50,129 nt of DNA from Magnetococcales bacterium (GTDB taxonomy: Bacteria; Pseudomonadota; Magnetococcia; Magnetococcales; JADFYX01), in NCBI GenBank assembly GCA_015232365.1, contig JADFZU010000016.1:1-50129 (forward strand), given 5' to 3'. The notes below the pieces were generated by a model. It was not told where the DNA came from and searched no databases. It saw only the letters and a program-made list of their open reading frames with translations. The position numbers and the translations under genes are program-made. Positions 1-8,437 of the stretch are shown here, in pieces (position 1 is the first letter of the stretch; every line of letters begins with the position of its first letter).

Positions 1-41
1 ATTCCGGGACTCATTAGTAGTATGAAGGTTAAAATTATCCT

Positions 42-1721
42 ATGTTAAACCATCTAACTATAAAAAATATCGCTTTAATCGAGCAGTTATCTCTGGATCT
101 CAACCTTGGCCTGACTATATTGACTGGAGAGACTGGAGCCGGAAAATCGATTATTTTGGATGCTCTCTCCCTGGTTCTAGGCCAGAGGGCTGATAGTTCT
201 TTGATTCGTAGTGGTGCTGACAAAGCTATGATCACCGCCTCTTTTCACCTTAAAAAAGAGCATCCGGCCCAGCTTTGGCTTACATCTAAAGATTTGGAAT
301 CTGAAGAGAATATATTAACTATCCGCCGGGTTGTCAGCACTAAATCTCCGAGTCGTGCCTACATCAATGAGAGTGTTGTACCTTTGGCAACCCTTGCTGA
401 ACTAGGCAACCAACTTGTGGAGATTCACGGCCAGCATGATCAGCAAATTCTTTTAAATAACAGCACACATCTAGCCATTTTAGATGCTTTTGCCAACAAT
501 GGGGAGCTTTTAAAACTGGTAAAACAGCAGTTTGAGTTATGGCAGTCCATAGATCAGGAGCTGCAAAGCTTGAAAAAAATGGCTAATGAAGCTTTTGAAC
601 GCCGGGACTATCTGGCCTTTCAACTGGAGGAGATAGACCAGGCTGGAGTCGTACCGGGAGAGCTGCTGGAGTTAGAGAGCAGTAAAGGCCGGTTGAGTAA
701 TGCCAATCAGCTAGTCCAGGCCAGTACATCCAGCCTCGCTTTACTTGCAGGCTCTAGAGATGATGGTCAGGGGGGAGCCTCTGAAAAATGCAATCAAGCT
801 GCAGGTGTACTGGAGGAGGCAACCAAACTGGACCAATCCCTGCTTCCTCTGGCAGAGGCGGTGCGTTCACTGCACTATGAGCTAGATGATGTTATTGAGA
901 GGGTCCAGCACTATCTGAACACTCTTGAGATAAACCCTGCCCAGCTAGATAGTGTGGAAGAGCGTATCGACCTGATCAACCGCCTTTGCCGCAAACACCA
1001 TAAAGAGGCCGATGAGCTAGAGCAGTTGGCCCAGCAGTGGCGGTTGGAGATGGATGCGATAGATCATGCCGACGAGCGTATTGCCGAGGCTGAACAGAGA
1101 CTGGAGTCGGCGGTTAAAGAGTATGACAGACGGGCAAAAAAGCTCTCTACCTCCAGGAAAAAGGCTGCGAAGCAGCTTAGTCAAGAGGTAGAAAAGCAGC
1201 TTGCAGCCCTTCATATGGCAAGTACCCGTCTGGCAATAACCATAACAGCAAAAGATGGCAAACCAAGAGTTACAGGAATGGAGGAGGGAACCTTTTTGGT
1301 CAGCACCAACAGTGGCGAGCCGCCAAAACCGCTAAAACAGGTAGCGTCAGGAGGGGAGCTATCCCGGATTATGCTAGCTCTAAAAACAGTTCTGGCTGAT
1401 TCGATAACCTCGACCACCTTGATTTTTGATGAGGTTGATGTAGGGGTTGGCGGCCGGGTTGCAGCTAGTATTGGCGAAAAACTGGCCCATGTAGCCAAAG
1501 ACCGTCAGGTATTGACCATTACCCACCTGCCACAAGTTGCAGCCTGGGGTAGTCACCACTTAAAAGTTGAAAAAAAATCCGACCAGGGGAAAACCACGGC
1601 CAGCATCAAAACTCTTGATCAAAATGAGCGTATAGAGGAGATAGCAAGAATGTTGGCCGGCAATAAAGTCACTGCTTCAGCAAGGCAAAATGCCAAAGAC
1701 TTGCTACAAAATTGCAAATAA
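42..1721 (+). CDS. recN: DNA repair protein RecN
   Basis: RecN is an SMC-like ATPase that acts in the cytoplasm at DNA double-strand breaks. The 559 residues match the usual family length of about 550. The N-terminal half-ATPase has a Walker A motif (GETGAGKS, residues 29-36) and an IHGQHDQQ Q-loop segment near residue 130. A long charged coiled-coil middle follows. The C-terminal half has the ABC signature (SGGELSR, about residue 435) and Walker B (LIFDEVDVG, about residue 460). The ATG at 42 places the conserved LTIKNIALIE start at the N-terminus. Only a weak AAGG lies about 15 bases upstream, so expression may be coupled to the gene cut by the left edge. The clp genes follow after a gap holding a dispersed repeat. 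Confidence 0.97.
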   Translation: MLNHLTIKNIALIEQLSLDLNLGLTILTGETGAGKSIILDALSLVLGQRADSSLIRSGADKAMITASFHLKKEHPAQLWLTSKDLESEENILTIRRVVSTKSPSRAYINESVVPLATLAELGNQLVEIHGQHDQQILLNNSTHLAILDAFANNGELLKLVKQQFELWQSIDQELQSLKKMANEAFERRDYLAFQLEEIDQAGVVPGELLELESSKGRLSNANQLVQASTSSLALLAGSRDDGQGGASEKCNQAAGVLEEATKLDQSLLPLAEAVRSLHYELDDVIERVQHYLNTLEINPAQLDSVEERIDLINRLCRKHHKEADELEQLAQQWRLEMDAIDHADERIAEAEQRLESAVKEYDRRAKKLSTSRKKAAKQLSQEVEKQLAALHMASTRLAITITAKDGKPRVTGMEEGTFLVSTNSGEPPKPLKQVASGGELSRIMLALKTVLADSITSTTLIFDEVDVGVGGRVAASIGEKLAHVAKDRQVLTITHLPQVAAWGSHHLKVEKKSDQGKTTASIKTLDQNERIEEIARMLAGNKVTASARQNAKDLLQNCK

Positions 1722-1735
1722 TCAATAAAAAAAAC

Positions 1736-1795
1736 TATGGGGTGGTTTGGTAATGGGGCAGGCCACTTCCCAGTGAGGTTTGGGGCAACGCCCCA
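1736..1795 (+). repeat. Dispersed GC-rich intergenic repeat, family A copy 1
   Basis: This copy lies between recN and clpS. It shares the central block of other family A copies: a G-rich run, a CTTCCCAG-like centre, then GGTTTGGGGCAACGCCCCA. The last part is itself a small hairpin (TGGGGC / GCCCCA). The head (ATGGGATGG in better copies) is degenerate here. It contains no ORF. It may help end the recN transcript, but no T-run follows. Confidence 0.7.
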
Positions 1796-1946
1796 ATTTA
1801 TTAAGTAAAGTGCATGCAAAAAATATTTTAAATCAGGATATTTTTACAAAAAAACTGGTCTATCAAATATATTCGCAGTTTAAAACTTGGTAAGTTGGGA
1901 GTAAAATGGTCAGCTAGGTTAATTAACAATTTTAAAAGAGTGTATC

Positions 1947-2261
1947 ATGAGTAATTTTAATTCTGGAGATGACACCCAGACGGTAAGCAAAACCAGGAAA
2001 AAACTGCAAGAGCCGGATTTCTATAAAATTATCCTGCTAAACGATGATTTTACTCCCATGGAGTTTGTAGTCGATTTGATCTGTAAATTTTTCAGTAAAT
2101 CAGCGGAAGATGCGACAACGATCATGTTGAATATTCATCATGAGGGTTTTGGGGTTTGTGGAGTCTACCCCCTTGATATTGCAGAGACTAAAATGAATCA
2201 GGTAAATCAGTATGCCCGAAGCAATGGTCACCCACTGAAGTGCCGTATTGAGAGAAACTAG
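1947..2261 (+). CDS. clpS: ATP-dependent Clp protease adaptor ClpS
   Basis: ClpS binds proteins with N-degron residues and hands them to ClpA for degradation by ClpAP. The 104 residues match the family length. The sequence shows the diagnostic LLNDDFTPMEFV segment (about residues 31-42), whose Asn-Asp pair contacts the substrate N-terminus. A helix with the HHEG segment and GVYPLDIAETK follow, and the GHPLKC end is typical. The N-terminal 25 residues are a flexible charged tail. A GAG ribosome-site core lies about 8 bases before the ATG. The next gene, clpA, begins 7 bases after the stop, the classic clpSA pairing. Confidence 0.96.
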   Translation: MSNFNSGDDTQTVSKTRKKLQEPDFYKIILLNDDFTPMEFVVDLICKFFSKSAEDATTIMLNIHHEGFGVCGVYPLDIAETKMNQVNQYARSNGHPLKCRIERN

Positions 2262-2268
2262 AGCTGCT

Positions 2269-4569
2269 ATGATAAGCAAACATCTTGAGACAACCCTGAA
2301 CAAAGCTATTCGCAACGCACAACTGCGTCGCCAGCAGTACGCCACGGTTGAGCATCTGCTCTTGGCTCTGACTGAAAACCCTGAAGTTACCGGGGTTCTA
2401 TTGAGCTGCGGTTGCGACATCGCCAAGCTGGTCAAAGATTTAGATACTCACCTCACAGCCCACGTTCCCATAGCGGATGATGACGACCCGATCCAGGAGA
2501 TAACTCCAACTGTAGGTTTTCAACGGGTTATTCAGCGGGCTGTTTTTCAGGTGCAGTCTTCAGGGCGAACCAAGGTTACAGGTGCTTATGTGTTGGTTGC
2601 CATGTTTAGCGAAAAGCAGTCCCATGCGGTCCATTTTCTTGAGAGCCAGGATATTAGCCGTCTGGATGTTCAGTCTGCCATATCCCATGAGGTTGACGGG
2701 GTAGATGACGACTCAGAAGAGCAGGATGGAGAACCGGCTGCAACTGGCGGCTCTTGCAGCTCCAAACCGGAGCCCAAGCAGAACCCTTTGCAACTCTACA
2801 CCTCAAATCTCAACCAACTGGTAAAAGAGGGTCGGATCGACCCAATTGTTGGCCGGGAAGAGGAGATTATTCGTACCTTCCAGATTCTTCTGCGGCGGCG
2901 GAAAAACAACCCGCTGTTTGTTGGTGAGGCAGGAGTGGGTAAAACCCATCTTGCTGAGGGTATCGCCCTTAAAATTGAAGAGGGCAAGGTTCCAGAGGCT
3001 CTGGCAAATTGTCAGATTTTCTCCCTGGATCTAGGCTCGCTATTGGCTGGTACAAAATTCCGTGGTGATTTTGAAGCCCGGTTAAAAGGGGTGTTAAAAG
3101 CTCTACACGACCAACCTGACGCAATTTTATTTATTGATGAAATTCATACAATTATTGGTGCTGGCTCGACAAGTGGCGGCACTATGGATGCGTCCAATCT
3201 GCTTAAACCTCTGTTAGCCAACGGTGAGTTGCGCTGTATCGGTTCCACCACCTATGAAGAGTTTCGCAGTGTTTTTGAGAAGGACCGGGCTTTGGCACGC
3301 CGTTTTCAAAAAATTGATGTCCCGGAACCCTCCATTGATGAGACCGTAGCTATTTTAAAAGGGTTGAAAGGACGTTATGAAGAGCATCATGGAATTACCT
3401 ATAGTAAAGAGTCAATCCAGATTGCCGCAGAGCTATCTTCCAGGCATATTCACGACCGTAAACACCCGGACTCCGCCATTGATGTTTTAGATGAAGCTGG
3501 AGCCGCTTGCCAACTTATAGATGTCGCAGAGCGGTCGGCAGTTGTTGATGTGGAGAAAATAGAGACTATCGTCTCCCGGATGGCCCGGATTCCTGCCCGT
3601 TCGGTATCTCACGATGACCGGGAGACCCTTAAAAACCTGGAGGCCAACCTAAAACTCTCCCTATTTGGTCAAGATCCGGCTCTAGAGCAGGTCTGCACAG
3701 CGATTAAATTGGCCCGGGCCGGTCTTGGCAACCCGGAAAAACCCATGGGCTGTTTTCTGCTGACCGGTCCAACCGGTGTTGGTAAAACCGAATTAGCCAG
3801 ACAGTTGGCCCTTGAGATGGGGGTTGAGTTGGTTCGGTTTGATATGAGTGAATATATGGAGCGGCATACCGTATCTCGTCTTATTGGTGCACCTCCTGGT
3901 TATGTGGGTTTTGATCAGGCCGGACTGCTTACCGAGGCGGTGAGCAAAGATCCCCATGCTATTTTGCTTCTTGATGAAATTGAGAAGGCCCACCCGGATA
4001 TATTCAACATTCTTCTTCAGGTGATGGACCACGGCAAACTAACCGACAACAATGGTCGTCAAGCCGATTTTCGTAATGTTGTTCTGATCATGACCACAAA
4101 TGCTGGAGCCCAGGATGTAGACCGCTCCTCGGTTGGTTTTACCACTCAGGACCATGTTGGCGATGAGATGAAGGAGATTCGCCGCCTCTTTACTCCAGAG
4201 TTTCGCAACCGTCTTGATACCATCATTCCCTTTAAAGCTCTGGAGCCGGATATCATTGTTCGGGTGGTCGATAAATTTTTATTGGTGCTGGAGGCTGACC
4301 TGGAGAAAAAAAATGTCTCTCTTACCGTTACAGCCAGTGCTCGAACCTGGCTGGCTGAACACGGTTATGACCGTCAAAACGGTGCTCGACCAATGGAGAG
4401 ATTGATCAAAAAAGAGATTCGTCAGCCGTTATCTGAAGAGCTGCTATTTGGCAACTTGACGGACGGGGGCAACGTTACCCTGCGTGTAGAAAAAGAGAAG
4501 ATGAAGATTGTAACCAAAAAAACTGGCAGAATTAATAAAAAGAGCAAAAAAGTACTGGTAACCGCTTAA
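2269..4569 (+). CDS. clpA: ATP-dependent Clp protease ATP-binding subunit ClpA
   Basis: ClpA is the hexameric AAA+ unfoldase that feeds substrates into ClpP. From the ATG at 2269 the product has 766 residues, close to the usual 750-760. A TTG in the same frame at 2248 would overlap clpS; I prefer the ATG because it starts just before the conserved N-domain (TVEHLLLAL). A Clp N-domain covers about residues 1-140, followed by a Ser/Glu/Gly-rich linker. The first AAA+ module has Walker A GEAGVGKT near 219 and Walker B LFIDEIHT. The second has GPTGVGKT near 500 and LLLDEIEKAHPD. The Lys-rich C-terminal tail is family-typical. clpP is not in the window. Confidence 0.97.
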   Translation: MISKHLETTLNKAIRNAQLRRQQYATVEHLLLALTENPEVTGVLLSCGCDIAKLVKDLDTHLTAHVPIADDDDPIQEITPTVGFQRVIQRAVFQVQSSGRTKVTGAYVLVAMFSEKQSHAVHFLESQDISRLDVQSAISHEVDGVDDDSEEQDGEPAATGGSCSSKPEPKQNPLQLYTSNLNQLVKEGRIDPIVGREEEIIRTFQILLRRRKNNPLFVGEAGVGKTHLAEGIALKIEEGKVPEALANCQIFSLDLGSLLAGTKFRGDFEARLKGVLKALHDQPDAILFIDEIHTIIGAGSTSGGTMDASNLLKPLLANGELRCIGSTTYEEFRSVFEKDRALARRFQKIDVPEPSIDETVAILKGLKGRYEEHHGITYSKESIQIAAELSSRHIHDRKHPDSAIDVLDEAGAACQLIDVAERSAVVDVEKIETIVSRMARIPARSVSHDDRETLKNLEANLKLSLFGQDPALEQVCTAIKLARAGLGNPEKPMGCFLLTGPTGVGKTELARQLALEMGVELVRFDMSEYMERHTVSRLIGAPPGYVGFDQAGLLTEAVSKDPHAILLLDEIEKAHPDIFNILLQVMDHGKLTDNNGRQADFRNVVLIMTTNAGAQDVDRSSVGFTTQDHVGDEMKEIRRLFTPEFRNRLDTIIPFKALEPDIIVRVVDKFLLVLEADLEKKNVSLTVTASARTWLAEHGYDRQNGARPMERLIKKEIRQPLSEELLFGNLTDGGNVTLRVEKEKMKIVTKKTGRINKKSKKVLVTA

Positions 4570-4614
4570 CTATTGATTCAACCTAGATTAGGATATTCCT
4601 TGCAATATCAATGA

Positions 4615-4669
4615 GAAACGGCGGTTAGAAGCACGTGCCATGTATACATTTCCAACCGCCGTTTCCAGG
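4615..4669 (-). repeat. Dispersed repeat, family B copy 1 (hairpin form)
   Basis: This is an inverted repeat with 16-base arms (GAAACGGCGGTTAGAA and TTCCAACCGCCGTTTC, one mismatch) around an 18-base loop. On the minus strand it begins CCTGGAAACGGC, the family B end seen at other sites here. It sits between convergent clpA and the small gene at 4706, so it could work as a bidirectional terminator, but no T-run follows. Confidence 0.75.
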
Positions 4670-4705
4670 ATCAATACCGCCTTTATTCCTAAGACCCAGT
4701 TTTAG

Positions 4706-4909
4706 CTAATTCTGGAAAAAGGGGTAGTACAGCTCCTTTTCATCAATAGTGCTGTCAGATTTTACTGACTCTTCAGAAAAAATACCACGTAATAGTCCAA
4801 ACTGAGTCTGCTCATTGTACTCTTCTGGTGTGAGAATACCATTAAGGGCCAGAGGTAGAGGAATATTTTTATTGGCAGCAGTAGATTGGTAATTTATGGA
4901 TGCATGCAT
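4706..4909 (-). CDS. Small protein of unknown function (67 aa)
   Basis: I recognise no family. Reasons to believe it is a gene: a GGAG ribosome site 7 bases before the ATG, no overlap with a larger ORF, and a sigma-54-like promoter about 40 bases upstream. The product is soluble-looking, Glu/Asn/Ser-rich, with no signal peptide or membrane segment. A middle stretch (LPLALNGILTPEEYNEQ) reads like a short oligomerisation or SHOCT-like segment, but the match is too short to call. It lies alone between convergent clpA and divergent glpA. It could instead be a chance ORF. Confidence 0.6.
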   Translation of the reverse strand: MHASINYQSTAANKNIPLPLALNGILTPEEYNEQTQFGLLRGIFSEESVKSDSTIDEKELYYPFFQN

Positions 4910-4950
4910 TGTTGATCTCCGTTTAGATGTAGTTATGTAAGGTAGATAAC

Positions 4951-4966
4951 TTCAAGAGATGTGCCA
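4951..4966 (-). promoter_or_regulatory. Candidate sigma-54 (-24/-12) promoter for the 67-aa gene
   Basis: On the minus strand the site reads TGGCACATCTCTTGAA. The -24 half TGGCAC is perfect and the spacing is right, but the -12 half is TTGA where TTGC is expected. Predicted transcription would start about 33 bases before the ATG of the 67-residue gene. A changed -12 GC usually weakens such promoters, so this is tentative. Confidence 0.35.
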
Positions 4967-5160
4967 CTTTCTAAAGTTTCATTAAATAATATAATAACCA
5001 ATTAAGCCGATTGATTTTTTTTACTGCCCCTCATAGCTAAATTATCTATTAAACAGCTGCAAACTTTTGGCTGTTGCTGTCAGTTTTCATTTGATACTGC
5101 CAAAAAAAGAACAGCTTTGGGTTTTACCCTGAATTTGGAAAAATATTGATTTTGTGTTAT

Positions 5161-5222
5161 CCTGGATTCGACAGTTGGGAGTGCATTAATGGCATAAGAT
5201 ATTGGTTTGTCAGGTAAATCAA
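5161..5222 (+). repeat. Dispersed repeat, family B copy 2
   Basis: The copy starts CCTGGATTCGACAGTTGGG and continues GTGCATTAATGGCATAA. It aligns over about 60 bases with the reverse complement of the copy at the 3' end of glpB, through a TATTGG-TTGTC-GGT-AATCA block, then diverges. The internal hairpin of the longer copies is missing its second arm here. Confidence 0.75.
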
Positions 5223-5276
5223 GAGGTTCAGAGTCGATACCATCCAAATTAAGCCTAAAGTCAGGTTAATCCTTTA

Positions 5277-6863
5277 ATGAAGACAAACAGCCCTGCCGGA
5301 ACAAAAACCTTAACCACCAAGGTGTTGATTATCGGTGGCGGAGTTACTGGAACCGGAGTTATGCGAGATCTGGCTCTGCGTAATATCAGCTCGATTTTAA
5401 TTGATCAGCACGATCTCAACTCAGGTGCTTCCGGTAGCAACCATGGTCTGCTCCATAGTGGCGGCCGTTATGCTGCCAAAGACAGAGATACCGCTATTGA
5501 GTGCCGTGTAGAGGGGGAGATTCTCAAACGGGTTGCCAGCAACTGTATCGATCCGTGCGGCGGTATGTTTGTAGCTGTAGATGGTGACGACCTGGATTTT
5601 GCCAGCCAGTTTCCCGACCATTGCCAGGCAGCAGGCATTAGCTGCACACCTCTATCACCATCCCAGGCAATGGAACGGGAGCCGTCTCTAACAAAAAAAA
5701 TAGTTGCCGCTTATGAAGTTGCAGATGCCACTATTGACCCTTTTCGCCTGACTCTGGAGAGTGTCAACCATGCCATGGAGTTAACCGATAGCTTCTATAT
5801 GCCTCATACCAGGGTGGAGGCTTTTGAGATTGGCGATGGAGAGATAAGGGCAGCACTATGCCGTGATGGTCGCAGCGGAGAGCAGATCAGGATAGAGGCA
5901 GAGGAGGTGGTTAACGCAGCAGGAGCCTGGGCTATGCGGGTAGCCAGGCTTGCCGGTTGCAACAATGTAAACCTGCTCTACTCCAAGGGGACATTGATTA
6001 TCTCCAACAGCCGGATGAGCTCTGGAGTGATAAACCGTCTGCGTCCTCCTGGTGACGGTGATATTTTGGTCCCAGGCGGTACGGTCTCACTTTTAGGAAC
6101 CACCTCGGCAACTATAGAGAATCCAGACCGTATCACCCCGACAGTTGATGAGGTTGACCGGATTTTAGCTGAGGGGACGGATATGGTTCCCTCCCTTGCC
6201 GATGCGAGGTTTATACGGGCTTTTGCCGGGGTTAGACCTCTACTTATGGCATCCGGTCATGGTGGAGATGGAAGAGAGGCCAGCCGGGGCTTTGCCCTAT
6301 TTGATCATAAAGAGCAAAATCTGCGTAACTTTGCCACAGTAACCGGAGGAAAGTTGACAACTTTTCGGTTGATGGCAGAGAGGGTAGGGGATCTTATCGC
6401 CAAACGGTTGGGTAGCAGTGCTCCATGTAAAACCGCTGTTGTGCCTCTACCCTCTGGTCCGGCTATATGCTGGACTGAGCCGGGATTTTCTGCAAGAGAC
6501 TGGTACGCCCGTCAAGATCCTACGGATCGGATTTTATGCGAGTGTGAGATGGTCTCTGAGTCCAGCATAGATAGCATAATAAATGAGGCTCCAGGTAGTG
6601 AAGCTGATATGAGTGTAAAAGCTATTAGCCTACGAAGCCGGGTTGGAAAGGGGAGCTGTCAGGGGGCGTTTTGTTCTATTAGGGTTACATCTTACCTATA
6701 CGACAAGGGGATCTACAGCTCTGAGGCTGGGCTGGCCCATCTCAGGGATTTTGTCAAAGAACGGTTTAAAGGTGTCCGACCAGTTTTATGGGGTGCACAT
6801 GTGGCCCAGATGGAGCTGGCTGAAGCTCTGCATTGTGATCTAATGGGCTTAGACCTTAAATAA
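5277..6863 (+). CDS. glpA: Anaerobic glycerol-3-phosphate dehydrogenase subunit A
   Basis: GlpA is the FAD-bearing catalytic subunit that oxidises sn-glycerol 3-phosphate to dihydroxyacetone phosphate and passes electrons towards the quinone pool. At 528 residues it is near the E. coli length (about 540). The N-terminus has a dinucleotide-binding loop (IIGGGVTGTGV, about residues 18-28), and SGASGSNHGLLHSGGRY is typical of the DAO fold. VTGGKLTTFRLMAE closes the catalytic domain. A BFD-like [2Fe-2S] domain lies at the C-terminus, with Cys pairs CEC (about 420) and CQGAFC (about 464). The ribosome site before the ATG is weak. glpB follows after a gap filled by a family A repeat that starts at the stop codon. 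Confidence 0.93.
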   Translation: MKTNSPAGTKTLTTKVLIIGGGVTGTGVMRDLALRNISSILIDQHDLNSGASGSNHGLLHSGGRYAAKDRDTAIECRVEGEILKRVASNCIDPCGGMFVAVDGDDLDFASQFPDHCQAAGISCTPLSPSQAMEREPSLTKKIVAAYEVADATIDPFRLTLESVNHAMELTDSFYMPHTRVEAFEIGDGEIRAALCRDGRSGEQIRIEAEEVVNAAGAWAMRVARLAGCNNVNLLYSKGTLIISNSRMSSGVINRLRPPGDGDILVPGGTVSLLGTTSATIENPDRITPTVDEVDRILAEGTDMVPSLADARFIRAFAGVRPLLMASGHGGDGREASRGFALFDHKEQNLRNFATVTGGKLTTFRLMAERVGDLIAKRLGSSAPCKTAVVPLPSGPAICWTEPGFSARDWYARQDPTDRILCECEMVSESSIDSIINEAPGSEADMSVKAISLRSRVGKGSCQGAFCSIRVTSYLYDKGIYSSEAGLAHLRDFVKERFKGVRPVLWGAHVAQMELAEALHCDLMGLDLK

Positions 6864-6922
6864 TGGGATGGCTCTGGGAAGTTTGCCTGCCCCTTCCCAA
6901 CGGGGTTTTGAGCAACGCCCCA
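6863..6922 (+). repeat. Dispersed GC-rich intergenic repeat, family A copy 2
   Basis: The copy starts at the last base of the glpA stop codon and reads ATGGGATGGCTCTGGGAAG, a G/C-rich centre (TGCCCCTTCCCAACGGGG), then GAGCAACGCCCCAA. It almost fills the gap between glpA and glpB, so it is probably transcribed inside the operon. Confidence 0.8.
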
Positions 6923-6942
6923 AATAGGTAAGTGAAAAAGCA

Positions 6943-8274
6943 ATGATAAGAGAAACCAGAAAAATTAAAAGTCAGCTAGCAATAATTGGTACTGGTCTTG
7001 CCGGACTAGCAGCAGGCATATTTGCCACAGAACAAGGGATAAAAACCACCCAGGTAGGCCATACCGGGTCAGTCACCTATACAACGGGCTATCTTGATCT
7101 TTTTGGAAGTTTATCCGGGCAGCAATATAGTGATCCATGGCAGGGAGTAGATGAGTTAAAAAAAGAGTATCCAAACCACCCTCTCTGTCAGATTGACAGA
7201 GAAGAGATTAACGTGGCAATGAGCCTGTTTGTAGAAAAGCTAACGGAAATGGGGGTAGGTTATCTTAAACCCGGTAGTAAAAACCTGGATGCACTGCTTC
7301 CATCGGGAGTCTGCAAGCCAACCATCTCCATGCCACTAACAATGGCTGCAGGCATCAGGGCAAAAAAGACAAACGCTTCCACACTTATTATAGATTTTAT
7401 TGGTTTACAGGGGTTTAGTGGAGTTGAGTTTGTCGCCAATTTAAAACCGTCCTGGCCAGAGCTATCAAACAAACGGTTGCAATTTCCCGGTATGGAGAGC
7501 GGCCAGCAGCTATTCCCAGAAGTGATGGCCCGCTCATTAGAGGTTCCAGAAAACAGGCGAAAACTAGCAGAGCTTATTAAACCACTGATCAACGGGTTTG
7601 AATATCTCGGTCTGCCGGCAATTTTAGGTATTCACCTCCCTGATGAGGTGCATAGGGAAATGGAGGGTTTGTTGGGTATCAAGGTGTTTGAAATTCCCAC
7701 TATGCCGCCTTCAGTAGCTGGTATCAGACTGCGTGAGATTTTTGAGCAGAGATTTCCGGCACAGTTGATTACTCTTATTCCCCAGCACAAAGTAGAAAAA
7801 CTAGAGCTAACAGATGGTGGAGCCAGACTATTTTTCAAAGACCCTTTTGGTGATGTAGAGATAGAGAGTCAGGCGGTTATTTTAGCTACAGGGAGGTTTT
7901 TATCAGGTGGTTTGGCTGCTGGTCAGCAGAGCATCAGGGAGAGTCTGTTAAATATTCCGGTAAGCCAGCCAAAGGGTCGTGATGACTGGTACAGTGAGAA
8001 GTATTTTGCTCCAGAGGGCCACGGTATCAACCGGGCAGGAGTAGAGGTAGATGATAATTTCCGTCCACTAGATGAAGATGGCAGGCCGCTAAGCAACAGG
8101 TTGTTTGCTATTGGAACAGTATTAGCAAACCAGGATTGGGTCCGGCAACGCTGTGGTGCGGCCATAAGCATAAGTACTGCCTATCAGGCAGTAAAAAGAG
8201 TGGCAGGTTTAATCCTAGATTCTACAATTGATTCACCTGGAAAATCAGGGAAAATCTCATCACCAGCAAGGTAG
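6943..8274 (+). CDS. glpB: Anaerobic glycerol-3-phosphate dehydrogenase subunit B
   Basis: GlpB is the FMN/FAD-binding partner of GlpA in the membrane-associated anaerobic enzyme. The N-terminus has a nucleotide-binding loop (IIGTGLAGLAAG, about residues 14-25). The C-terminal flavoprotein block has AVILATGRFLSGGL and, near the end, LFAIGTVLANQDW followed by GAAISISTAYQA. At 443 residues it is slightly longer than E. coli GlpB (about 419). The last 14 residues (430-443) and the stop codon are supplied by a family B repeat, so the native C-terminus was probably replaced. The third subunit gene, glpC (iron-sulfur membrane anchor), is not next to it; the following gene is convergent. Confidence 0.88.
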   Translation: MIRETRKIKSQLAIIGTGLAGLAAGIFATEQGIKTTQVGHTGSVTYTTGYLDLFGSLSGQQYSDPWQGVDELKKEYPNHPLCQIDREEINVAMSLFVEKLTEMGVGYLKPGSKNLDALLPSGVCKPTISMPLTMAAGIRAKKTNASTLIIDFIGLQGFSGVEFVANLKPSWPELSNKRLQFPGMESGQQLFPEVMARSLEVPENRRKLAELIKPLINGFEYLGLPAILGIHLPDEVHREMEGLLGIKVFEIPTMPPSVAGIRLREIFEQRFPAQLITLIPQHKVEKLELTDGGARLFFKDPFGDVEIESQAVILATGRFLSGGLAAGQQSIRESLLNIPVSQPKGRDDWYSEKYFAPEGHGINRAGVEVDDNFRPLDEDGRPLSNRLFAIGTVLANQDWVRQRCGAAISISTAYQAVKRVAGLILDSTIDSPGKSGKISSPAR

Positions 8275-8348
8275 TTTCGGTTTTTCCTGATTCACCAGAC
8301 ATACCAATATATTACACCATTAATGCACGCACTACCGCCGAATCCAGG
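8231..8348 (-). repeat. Dispersed repeat, family B copy 3 (longest copy)
   Basis: On the minus strand it begins CCTGGATTCGGCGGTAGTG, then TGCATTAATGG, and ends in an imperfect hairpin. Arms at 8237-8254 and 8281-8298 share CTGG--AATCAGG-AAAA. It starts inside glpB, encoding its last 14 codons, and runs into the glpB / 222-aa gene gap. The hairpin could end both convergent transcripts. Confidence 0.8.
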
Positions 8349-8437
8349 TTTATAAATAAGTTATGGGGTCCAGGAACGGACTCTCTCTGGCAAATGAGGA
8401 CAAAGTCCACGGCTTTGTAACTTACAATCAGCCGCAA

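Larger units (their letters stand above)
4910..5276. other. Gene-free spacer upstream of glpA
   Basis: This AT-rich spacer separates the divergent small gene (4706-4909) and glpA. It holds a sigma-54-like site on the minus strand (4951-4966) and a family B repeat copy (from 5161). The rest shows no ORF with a ribosome site, no tRNA and no clear sigma-70 promoter for glpA. Confidence 0.6.

Noticed and set aside
1-48. Possible 3' end of an upstream gene
   Set aside because: Two frames stay open from the left edge (ending at 25 and 48). The fragment is too short to identify a product or choose the frame.
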